A stretch of DNA of 29,325 bases, from contig JAENWY010000002.1 in NCBI GenBank assembly GCA_016649775.1, forward strand, positions 1 through 29,325, given 5' to 3'. The notes under the pieces were generated by a model that was given only the letters and a program-made list of their open reading frames with translations, searched no databases and was not told where the DNA came from. The position numbers were made by a program, and so were the translations under genes. The DNA comes from Spirochaetaceae bacterium (GTDB taxonomy: Bacteria; Spirochaetota; Spirochaetia; Sphaerochaetales; Sphaerochaetaceae). Shown one piece after another: positions 17,848 through 25,181 of the stretch. Numbering within the stretch: position 1 is the stretch's first letter; each line of letters begins with the position of its first letter.

Positions 17848-18486
17848 CTAGCCTCTCATATCTATAATAGGTTTTATTCTTTCTTCAGTTAATTCGTGGG
17901 AGTTTTGAATTGAATCAACAAGGTAACTCATTTGAGCTGCTCTTTCTAAAAGTTCCATGCAATCAAATGCTCTCAATAGATCTGTTCCAACTGCAATAGC
18001 TCCATGGTTTTCCATTAACATAACTTCTTTGTCTTTAATGTAAGTTGAAACAATATCTGCTAAATCACTTGTACCCATTAATTTGTAGGGAACATTAGTA
18101 ATATCACCTATAATGTAATAAGCTTCAGCTGTTAATCTTGTATTTAATTTACAAGGTTGAGCCGTAGAATAAGCACAAGCATAAACAGGGTGTGCATGAA
18201 CTATTGCATTTCTATCTGGACGAGCTAGTAAACATTTTCTATGCATTTCTGTTTCAATACTTAAAGGTAAATGAGGTGTTAAATTCTCTCCTTCAAATGA
18301 AACAATTGCAATTAAATCTGGTGTTAAATTGCCTTTGTCTAAAGCAGATGGGGTAATACAAAATAATTTATCATTTAGTCTAAGACTTATGTTTCCACCA
18401 CTTGCTGTTGTTAAATGTCGATCATAAAGACGTCTCATATAATCTGCTACACTTTTTCTCTCATTGTAAAAATCTAAATTTCCCAT
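17848..18486 (-). CDS. Class II (zinc) aldolase, L-fuculose/L-rhamnulose-phosphate type
   Basis: A 212-residue class II aldolase/adducin-family enzyme. The zinc site is complete: H97 and H99 (VHAHPVYA) and H161 (ENHGAIAVG), with the catalytic acidic residue near E78 (LSIETEMH). The N-terminal TASGGNISLR loop binds the sugar phosphate. Length fits FucA (about 215) better than the longer E. coli RhaD. Beside a rhamnulokinase it most likely splits rhamnulose 1-phosphate or fuculose 1-phosphate to dihydroxyacetone phosphate and lactaldehyde. Ribulose-5-phosphate 4-epimerases share the fold and are not fully excluded. GAGGAG (18497-18502) precedes the ATG. It is first in a two-gene operon. Confidence 0.85.
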   Translation of the reverse strand: MGNLDFYNERKSVADYMRRLYDRHLTTASGGNISLRLNDKLFCITPSALDKGNLTPDLIAIVSFEGENLTPHLPLSIETEMHRKCLLARPDRNAIVHAHPVYACAYSTAQPCKLNTRLTAEAYYIIGDITNVPYKLMGTSDLADIVSTYIKDKEVMLMENHGAIAVGTDLLRAFDCMELLERAAQMSYLVDSIQNSHELTEERIKPIIDMRG

Positions 18487-18715
18487 GAATGGTTTTCTCC
18501 TCTAACTTATTATATTTTAATATAATATTAATCTAATTATATACCATATATTTGTAATATCTTGTATTAAAAATGGTGGCTTGTATAACAAAATTCAGAA
18601 AAAATTATAATAAAGAATGGATATAAGTCTTATAATTTAACTTCTAAATTATTTATAATTGCTAAATAATAATAAAATTAATGCAGAATAGGTTTTTTGT
18701 TAACTATATTAACTC

Positions 18716-19534
18716 ATGAACTGTGAAAATAAAAGATTAGTATCTCTTTTACCATATAGTGTGGAAAAATTGAAGATAAAAATGCTAAAAGAAAATTTTA
18801 GTTATAGAGAAATAATGAATACTCATAGGTTATATAAAAGTATAAATATTAGTAGCCGTCTCAGTGCGTTAAAAAAATTCAATATGAGCTTTATTGATGA
18901 AATGGATTATCCTAAAAATCTACTCAATTGTGATATACCTCCTTTTAGATTAAGTTCTACAGCAGGTTTTCCAAATAATGAATACATGAAATTTGGTATT
19001 ATAGGTTCAAGATATGCCTATAATGATGTATTAACTAATTTATATAATTTCTCATCTTCAATGGCTAGGGAAGATTGTGAGATTATAGGAACAGGAGGAG
19101 GAACTTTTTATTACACCTTAGAGCGTGCTATGGAATACAATGGGGGAAGAAGTTTTGTTTTATCTAGTAGCGGGATTAATAGTTTGAGTTTTGTTAAGGA
19201 CAATTATTATTCTACTATTTTGTCAATTTTTGAACCAAATGAAAAACCAACTAGAAAGAATTTCTCACAAATGTATGAAATATTTGCAACTTTATGTGAT
19301 TGTGTAATTATGTTTCAATGTTCTGATTTAGATGATTGTAGAAGATCAATTACACCAACTCTTGATAGCGGTAAAAGTATATATGTCCATAAAAGTTGTG
19401 TAAATGATAGAATAGGGTGTGAACGGTCTCTTTCTTTATACAATGATGGATGTCTTGCTATCTCTAATTTTAATGATTTAGTTTCAGAAGAAAATCTAGA
19501 ATATGGGACATCTGAATTAAAAAATATAAAATAG
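18716..19534 (+). CDS. Degenerate DprA/Smf-like protein
   Basis: This 272-residue protein follows the outline of DprA, which loads RecA on incoming single-stranded DNA. It has a helical N-terminus, then YPKNLLNCDIPPFRL (the YP..L..dPP element), FGIIGSR (for AIVGSR), an EIIGTGGGT stretch where VSGLA.GID is expected, a strand FVLSSSGIN for the VLG.GLD strand, and CDCVIMFQC for the VVVEA strand. The conserved F..RNR motif and the SG-S-T loop are not recognisable (FSQMYEIFATL, DDCRRSIT). No ribosome-binding site precedes the ATG. Its place ahead of xerC-hslV-hslU is where dprA usually sits. Function is probably altered; the family call is by pattern only. Confidence 0.6.
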   Translation: MNCENKRLVSLLPYSVEKLKIKMLKENFSYREIMNTHRLYKSINISSRLSALKKFNMSFIDEMDYPKNLLNCDIPPFRLSSTAGFPNNEYMKFGIIGSRYAYNDVLTNLYNFSSSMAREDCEIIGTGGGTFYYTLERAMEYNGGRSFVLSSSGINSLSFVKDNYYSTILSIFEPNEKPTRKNFSQMYEIFATLCDCVIMFQCSDLDDCRRSITPTLDSGKSIYVHKSCVNDRIGCERSLSLYNDGCLAISNFNDLVSEENLEYGTSELKNIK

Positions 19535-19621
19535 TACAAAAAAAATTATTATAAAGCGTAAAATTTTTTTTAATTGAATTAATGGGCTTTAAAAAGTATA
19601 ATCAAATAATAAGGTTAATTA

Positions 19622-20530
19622 ATGGAAAATAGAGAGTTATTAAATTTTTATATAACAGTATTAAGAGATATTTCTAGAAAAAGTGAGAATACTATAAAAG
19701 CTTATAAAAGAGATGTTAAGGATTTTTTATCTTTTATTGATAAGCAAAATATAAATTTGTATGATTTAAATATTGATAATGCTATATCTTATGTTGAGAT
19801 TTTAACACATAAAGGTTTAAAGCCAAAATCTATTTCAAGAAAAATTAGTAGCATTAGATCTTTTCTTCATTATTGTAAAAAAAGAGAATATGTAAATAAA
19901 AATGTATTTAAATATATTTCTCAAAAAGAAAGTTCTAGGGATCTTCCTAGTTTTTTAAGTGAAGAAGAAGTCATTCAATTATTAAATATTGAAACTCATG
20001 ATTTTGCTTCGCTGAGAAATTTAATGATATATAGCTTTTTGTATGATACCGGATGTAGAATAAGTGAAGCATTAAATCTTAATGAATACGATTTTCCTGT
20101 AAATTCTTTATCTTTAATTGTTAAAGGTAAAGGAGCAAAGGAAAGGAAAGTATTTATAAGTGAACAAACTCAAACTCTTGCAAAAGAGTATTTAGAAGAG
20201 AAGAAAAAGCTTCAAATTCAGAAGAAAATAACAATAATAAAGGATTTAGACAAATTCTTTATATCAATTTCGGGAAAAAGCTTGCCAATTTCAACTCTAG
20301 AGAGTATTTTTTATAAACAATGTAAAGAATTTGGTTGGCAAAAGAAGTTCACACCTCATACTCTGAGGCATAGCTTTGCTACTCATTTATTAGATAATGG
20401 GGCATCCCTTAGGATGGTACAAGAGCTGCTTGGACATTCTAGTCTCTCCACAACTCAAATTTATACTCACGTATCGCAAAAAAAAATGAGGGAAGTCTAT
20501 TTAGACGCTCATCCCCATGGAAGGATTTAA
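19622..20530 (+). CDS. xerC: Tyrosine recombinase XerC-type, adjacent to hslVU
   Basis: A 302-residue recombinase with an N-terminal core-binding domain and a complete catalytic set: R146 (TGCRISEA), K168 (VKGKG), H246 and R249 (HTLRH), H272 (LLGHSSLSTT) and nucleophile Tyr281 (QIYTHVS). The GASLRMVQELLGH stretch is strongly Xer-like. Immediate linkage to hslV and hslU is the classic place of xerC/codV in spirochaetes and Firmicutes, so XerC is the likely identity, with the recombinase after ftsZ as its partner. Its stop lies 1 base before the hslV ATG, and the hslV ribosome-binding site is inside its last codons. Confidence 0.9.
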   Translation: MENRELLNFYITVLRDISRKSENTIKAYKRDVKDFLSFIDKQNINLYDLNIDNAISYVEILTHKGLKPKSISRKISSIRSFLHYCKKREYVNKNVFKYISQKESSRDLPSFLSEEEVIQLLNIETHDFASLRNLMIYSFLYDTGCRISEALNLNEYDFPVNSLSLIVKGKGAKERKVFISEQTQTLAKEYLEEKKKLQIQKKITIIKDLDKFFISISGKSLPISTLESIFYKQCKEFGWQKKFTPHTLRHSFATHLLDNGASLRMVQELLGHSSLSTTQIYTHVSQKKMREVYLDAHPHGRI

Positions 20531-20531
20531 A

Positions 20532-21068
20532 ATGGCATCGTTTAAAGGTACAACAATAGTTGCAGTTAGAAAGAATGGTAAAGTTGCAATCGCCGGAGAC
20601 GGTCAAGTAACTTATGGTAATACAGTATTAAAAGGAAATGCACATAAAATTAGACACCTATTTGGTGGTAAAGTTATAACAGGTTTTGCAGGAACTACTG
20701 CAGATGCATTTACATTATTTGAATTATTTGAAGTTAAATTGAAACAATACAATGGAGATTTAACTCGATCAGCTGTTGAACTAGCTAAACAGTGGAGAAC
20801 AGATAAACAATTAAGACAATTAGAAGCTATGCTTCTAGTAACAGACGGTGAAAAGATATTTTTATTGAATGGCGCAGGTGATGTAGTTGACCCTGAGCAA
20901 AATGCAATGGGTATTGGCTCTGGTGGTAATTTTGCACTATCAGCAGCTCTTGCATATCTAGATGTTGATAATGATTTAACTGCTAAAGAAATTGCAGTGA
21001 AATCAGTTAAAATAGCATCAAAACTTTGTATTTATACGGATGATCAAATTATCGTTGAAGAATTATAG
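20532..21068 (+). CDS. hslV: HslV (ClpQ), proteolytic subunit of the HslUV protease
   Basis: HslV is the proteasome-like Thr peptidase of the ATP-dependent HslUV complex. The 178-residue protein begins MASFKGTTIVAV, so a six-residue propeptide is removed to expose Thr7 as the N-terminal nucleophile. GDGQVTYGNTVLKGNA, with the family's GDGQV motif, and GFAGTTADAFTLFE follow. An upstream ATG (20517) lies within xerC; GGAAGGA (20519-20525) fits the ATG at 20532, which also gives the expected propeptide. It forms an operon with hslU, 20 bases downstream. Confidence 0.96.
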   Translation: MASFKGTTIVAVRKNGKVAIAGDGQVTYGNTVLKGNAHKIRHLFGGKVITGFAGTTADAFTLFELFEVKLKQYNGDLTRSAVELAKQWRTDKQLRQLEAMLLVTDGEKIFLLNGAGDVVDPEQNAMGIGSGGNFALSAALAYLDVDNDLTAKEIAVKSVKIASKLCIYTDDQIIVEEL

Positions 21069-21088
21069 AATATAGATTGGAGAATAAA

Positions 21089-22453
21089 ATGAGTGAATTT
21101 TTAAAATTAGACGATATGAAACCAGCTCAAATCGTCAGTGAATTAGATAAATATATAATTGGACAGTCAAAAGCAAAGAGAACAATTGCTGTAGCTGTTA
21201 GAAATAGAACAAGACGTAAGAGATTGCCTGAATCAATTAAAGATGAAGTATCCCCAAAAAATATGATTTTAATAGGGCCAACAGGTACTGGTAAAACAGA
21301 ACTTGCTCGTAGAATTAGTAAATTAAGTAATGCTCCTTTCATTAAGGTTGAAGCTTCAAAATTTACTGAAGTAGGTTATGTTGGCCGTGATGTTGAATCT
21401 ATGATTAGAGATTTAATGGGCATTTCCATGAAAATGGTAACTAAAGAAATTAGTGAAGCAAACAAAGAAAGTGTGGATGTTAAGGTTGAGAATAGAATTC
21501 TTGATTTATTACTACCACTAAATATTCCAGCTAAAACAACAGATGTATCAGCAACTTCTTTTACAGATAGCAGTGAAGCTACTAGAGAAAAATTTAGAAT
21601 TATGTTACGAGAGGGCAAACTTGAAGAAAAAGAAGTTGAAATTAGCGTTAGTTCTCAAAAAAATATTGGTATTGAAATGATTGGTGGTGCTAATAATATG
21701 GATGATATTCAGAATGCAATGAGTAGCTTATCTTCTATGTTTCAAGCACCCAAAAAAAGAAAATGTACAATTAAGAGGGCACGTGATCTTTTAGCTGAAG
21801 AAGAATCTGAGAAAATGGTAGATTCTGATAAAGCTCGTGATGAAGCAAAAGATAGAGTTGAACAAATGGGTATTGTTTTTATTGATGAAATTGATAAAAT
21901 AGCTAACTCTGATGGTCAACGTGGTGGTCAAGATGTATCAAGAGAAGGTGTACAAAGAGATATCCTTCCTATCGTTGAAGGTACACAAGTTAGTACTAAA
22001 TGGGGTATTATTGATACAACACATATTTTATTTATTGCAAGTGGTGCTTTCCATGTATCAAAGCCTTCAGATTTAATTCCTGAATTACAAGGTAGATTTC
22101 CTTTGAGAGTTGAACTTGATGAACTAACTGCAGATGATTTTGTAAGAATATTAACAGAACCTAAAAATGCTATTACAATGCAATATCATGAACTATTAAT
22201 GACTGAAGGTGTTGATATTCAATTTGATGATGAAGCAATAAGAAGAATTAGCGAAATTGCTTATGAAGTAAATACAACTAATGAAAACATCGGTGCTAGA
22301 AGACTTTATACGGTTATGGAAAAATTATTAGAAGAATTAAGTTTTAGTGCAGATGAATGTGCAGGTCAAACTATTACAATTACTAAGAAATATGTTGATG
22401 ATAGACTTGGTGATGTAGTACAAGATCAAGACTTATCAAGATTTATTCTATAG
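21089..22453 (+). CDS. hslU: HslU (ClpY), ATPase subunit of the HslUV protease
   Basis: HslU is the hexameric AAA+ unfoldase that feeds substrates to HslV. In 454 residues I see the N-terminal VSELDKYIIGQ, Walker A GPTGTGKT at 63-70, the pore-loop region GYVGRDVESM, an inserted I-domain (about 110-240), Walker B VFIDEIDKIA, sensor regions, and NIGARRLYTVMEKLLEE. The C-terminal LSRFIL tail is the part that inserts into HslV and activates it. TTGGAG (21077-21082) is the ribosome-binding site for the ATG at 21089; the TTG that would lengthen the frame lies in that site. The following gene's ribosome-binding site overlaps its stop. Confidence 0.97.
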   Translation: MSEFLKLDDMKPAQIVSELDKYIIGQSKAKRTIAVAVRNRTRRKRLPESIKDEVSPKNMILIGPTGTGKTELARRISKLSNAPFIKVEASKFTEVGYVGRDVESMIRDLMGISMKMVTKEISEANKESVDVKVENRILDLLLPLNIPAKTTDVSATSFTDSSEATREKFRIMLREGKLEEKEVEISVSSQKNIGIEMIGGANNMDDIQNAMSSLSSMFQAPKKRKCTIKRARDLLAEEESEKMVDSDKARDEAKDRVEQMGIVFIDEIDKIANSDGQRGGQDVSREGVQRDILPIVEGTQVSTKWGIIDTTHILFIASGAFHVSKPSDLIPELQGRFPLRVELDELTADDFVRILTEPKNAITMQYHELLMTEGVDIQFDDEAIRRISEIAYEVNTTNENIGARRLYTVMEKLLEELSFSADECAGQTITITKKYVDDRLGDVVQDQDLSRFIL

Positions 22454-22464
22454 GAGACACTTTG

Positions 22465-23493
22465 ATGGAATTCATCCAAATAGATGCTAAAGATTATGAT
22501 GAGGCTATTAAAATAGCCAGACAAAGATACGGCTCATCAGTAAGAATACAATCTCGATGTACTTATCCCTCTTTTTTTGGGAAAAAGGGTCATACAAAGA
22601 TTAATTGTTATCTAACTTCTGATAACTCTATTAAGGATGCTAAAGATAAAGTTGTTGAAAAACCTGAATCAATAGAAGCTCCTAGTGGTGTAATATCTCA
22701 AATGAGGAAAACTCTTTTTGATAATGATTTTTCTTCAACTTTGATTGAACGTGTCATTGGAGACTTGGTCTGGGAAGATGCTAAAGATTTAACGGAGATG
22801 GAGCTTCGTCTTGTGAATGCTCTTGTAGATAGTGCAAGTGTGAATCGCTATGATATACTTCATCCTCCTAAATTTTTTGTTTTACATGGTTCAAGTGCTG
22901 TTGGCAAAACCTTATCACTTTTGAAACTGTCAATGTTTTATACAGCTTCTGTTGATGAAATGGCAAAAAAAAGTATTTGCGTTTTGTCTTTAGGTGGTTC
23001 TACTCAGCTTAATTCAATTTGTGAATTGCATGATATTGAAATAATACATACTATTAATCCAGATAGTTTAAGAGATTTTTCATTAAATGAAAGTAAGAAT
23101 TATGATTTAGTATTAATTGATACTGGAGAAATTGATGAGGATTTAAGAGCTGCCATGTTACAGATTCTTCCTGAAGAATCTACAGGACATTATTTTTGTG
23201 CAAACGCAAGATATAAATTAAGTGAATTAGTTTCTAGTTACACTAAAATAGAAAGTAAATATCCTCTTCGATCTGTTATTGTTACTATGTGTGATGAAGC
23301 ATATTCTATTGGTAATATATTATCATTTTGTAATCAATTGAATATTTCTTTATTATTCTTTAGTTCTGGTCGAAATATGAGTAGAGGCTTACACCCTGCA
23401 AATGGTGCTTACATAATGAGTTTGTTCCATGGATTCTCTCTTGATTTTAAATCTATGTGGGAGAATGCAGATAAGGGTGGATTACTAGATTAA
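22465..23493 (+). CDS. FlhF-like SRP-family GTPase with altered nucleotide motifs
   Basis: The 342-residue protein starts like FlhF, the SRP-type GTPase that sites polar flagella: an EAIKIARQRYGSSVRIQSR segment and then FFGKKGHTKINCYLTS. A helical linker leads to a G domain with an intact P-loop GSSAVGKT (142-149). The other G motifs are changed: the DTYRIGA-type G2 reads LSLGGSTQL, DTAGR reads DTGEID (219-224) and TKLD reads TMCD (274-277), though the downstream GNILSF still aligns. GTP specificity and hydrolysis are therefore doubtful. AGGAGA (22452-22457) overlaps the hslU stop, so it is cotranscribed with hslUV. No other flagellar gene is present. Confidence 0.65.
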   Translation: MEFIQIDAKDYDEAIKIARQRYGSSVRIQSRCTYPSFFGKKGHTKINCYLTSDNSIKDAKDKVVEKPESIEAPSGVISQMRKTLFDNDFSSTLIERVIGDLVWEDAKDLTEMELRLVNALVDSASVNRYDILHPPKFFVLHGSSAVGKTLSLLKLSMFYTASVDEMAKKSICVLSLGGSTQLNSICELHDIEIIHTINPDSLRDFSLNESKNYDLVLIDTGEIDEDLRAAMLQILPEESTGHYFCANARYKLSELVSSYTKIESKYPLRSVIVTMCDEAYSIGNILSFCNQLNISLLFFSSGRNMSRGLHPANGAYIMSLFHGFSLDFKSMWENADKGGLLD

Positions 23494-25142
23494 TTAGAAT
23501 TTATTTTTAATTTATTTTGAGCTAATAAGCCTTCCAAAATATTATGAATTGCCGGTGCTGCAATATTACTACCCCAAATAGATCCCTTTGTTGGTGCTTT
23601 TGCCGCAAAGTAGATTATATATTTGGGGTTTTCTATTGGAACAATGGCTAAGGTTGATGCCAATACTCCTCCATCATCATAACTTTTAGTTTTAGGATTA
23701 TATATTTGAGCAGTACCAGTTTTAGCTCCAACTCTTAAGCCATCAATTGCTGCATATATGGCTGTACCACCTTCTTGCGTTGCAGCCTCCATTCCCTCTA
23801 AAACAATTTGAGCTATATCAGTACTAAAAAGTGTATTGCCTTTTTCTATAGTTCTTTCTTTTATTATGTTTCCAGAACTGTCTATTATAGCTTTAACAAT
23901 ATGTGGTTTTAATAGTATGCCTTCATTTGTAATAGCTGTAGCTGCAGTTACTAAATTTATTGCAGTAGTATTTAGCTCTTGTCCAAATGAAATAGTTGGT
24001 TTTGATCTTATCGACCAAAGACTTGGATCTGATATTCTTGATCTTGATATTCCATTTAATGGTAACTCAATCTTTGAATTGAAACCAAAATCACATAATT
24101 TTTTAAAGTACTCTTCACTATTTGTTTGGAGTGCCCAAGTTGAGATCGCTCCATTACAAGATACTTTTAGCATTTCAATAGGTGTTACTTCTCCATGGAC
24201 ATGTGTACAATTTATGGTAATAGGATCTGAGTCCTGGTTAAATACAAAACTTCCATCACAATCAAAGGGAGTATTAAAATCAGCTTGGCCAATATCCATC
24301 AAAAGAGGAAGAGAAAATATCTTAAAAACAGATCCTGGTTCATACAACATAGATAAAGATTTATTTTGTCTTTCATCTGGGGTGCTAGAACTAATATTAT
24401 TAAGGTCGTACCAGGGATAGCTAGTCATTGCAAGAATATCTCCAGTTTTAGCATCAAGAACAATACCTACTATACTTTCAGGGTCAAATTTACTATTAAT
24501 TTTTTGAACTTCTAAATCAAGGAGATATTGAATATTCATATCAAGAGTTAATTGAACCGTATCGCCATAGGTGACTTCTTTATTCAATTCAGGAGATGGC
24601 GATAGATAATTATTTAGAGTATATTCAATTCCCTCTAATCCTATATTATCATCACCAACAAAGCCTATCGTTTGACTAGCGTGAAAACTCTGGATGTAAT
24701 CTCGTCCAGTCTTTTTTTCTATTTTAATAATATTTTCAAGATTTAGAGATTTAACTTTATCAATAAAACTTGATACATTATCATCATTGATTCGTTTTTT
24801 AATTAAGGCTTGATATTTATATTGAGAGGCTTTTTCAACAATTGAATCTACATTCATATTTAAAAATGGAGCGCATATATTTGCAATTTTTTGAAGGTCA
24901 TCTATCTTATCAACTCTAAGACTACAACTATAATAGGGAATCTCTATTGCCAATATTTTGTCATTTGTATCTACAATATCACCTCTCACTACTCTAGCTG
25001 CTACGAGGGGATCATTATAGTCTTTAGTATTATTTTTATTGAATATAGTTAAATATAGTACCCTAAGTACAATAATAATAAATAAAAGAGTGATAATTTT
25101 TAATGTTAGATTAAAAAATCTATTTGTTTTTGTAGAATCCAT
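23490..25142 (-). CDS. ftsI: FtsI-type penicillin-binding protein (class B transpeptidase)
   Basis: A class B PBP that cross-links septal peptidoglycan. Numbered from the ATG at 25142 (550 residues), a membrane anchor spans about 15-33, a pedestal domain follows with RG.I.D (VVRGDIVDTNDKILA), and the transpeptidase domain has all three motifs: SVFK with Ser271, SCN at 328-330 and KTG at 474-476. FtsI (PBP3) is favoured over the elongation PBP by the VVRGDI..T start and overall length, but this is not decisive. A TTG at 25160 would add six residues; AAGGA sits unusually close to the ATG. It is convergent with the FlhF-like gene (4-base overlap of ends) and divergent from the LysM gene. Confidence 0.88.
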   Translation of the reverse strand: MDSTKTNRFFNLTLKIITLLFIIIVLRVLYLTIFNKNNTKDYNDPLVAARVVRGDIVDTNDKILAIEIPYYSCSLRVDKIDDLQKIANICAPFLNMNVDSIVEKASQYKYQALIKKRINDDNVSSFIDKVKSLNLENIIKIEKKTGRDYIQSFHASQTIGFVGDDNIGLEGIEYTLNNYLSPSPELNKEVTYGDTVQLTLDMNIQYLLDLEVQKINSKFDPESIVGIVLDAKTGDILAMTSYPWYDLNNISSSTPDERQNKSLSMLYEPGSVFKIFSLPLLMDIGQADFNTPFDCDGSFVFNQDSDPITINCTHVHGEVTPIEMLKVSCNGAISTWALQTNSEEYFKKLCDFGFNSKIELPLNGISRSRISDPSLWSIRSKPTISFGQELNTTAINLVTAATAITNEGILLKPHIVKAIIDSSGNIIKERTIEKGNTLFSTDIAQIVLEGMEAATQEGGTAIYAAIDGLRVGAKTGTAQIYNPKTKSYDDGGVLASTLAIVPIENPKYIIYFAAKAPTKGSIWGSNIAAPAIHNILEGLLAQNKLKINSN

Positions 25143-25151
25143 TTCCTTTTT

Positions 25152-25180
25152 ATAGTACAATATAAAAAAGGTATTGTCGA
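25152..25180 (-). promoter_or_regulatory. Possible promoter of the PBP gene
   Basis: On the minus strand TCGACA (25175-25180), 17 bases and TACTAT (25152-25157) resemble a sigma-70 promoter. Transcription would start near 25145, only about three bases before the ATG at 25142, so the mRNA would be almost leaderless. It overlaps the leader of the divergent LysM gene (ATG at 25182). The match is moderate. Confidence 0.35.
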
Positions 25181-25181
25181 T

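Noticed and set aside
18501..18560. AT-rich palindrome-like stretch between the aldolase and dprA-like genes, considered as a dif site
   Set aside because: It lacks the two 11-base Xer half-sites with a 6-base centre; it is just alternating A/T sequence.
18581..18611. TTGTAT-N19-TATAAT upstream of the dprA-like gene
   Set aside because: The spacer is 19 bases and the -35 is weak; many similar matches occur by chance in this AT-rich gap, so I do not call it a promoter.
23836..24420. 194-codon plus-strand frame inside the PBP gene
   Set aside because: It is the mirror of a well-supported transpeptidase domain with all three catalytic motifs on the other strand.
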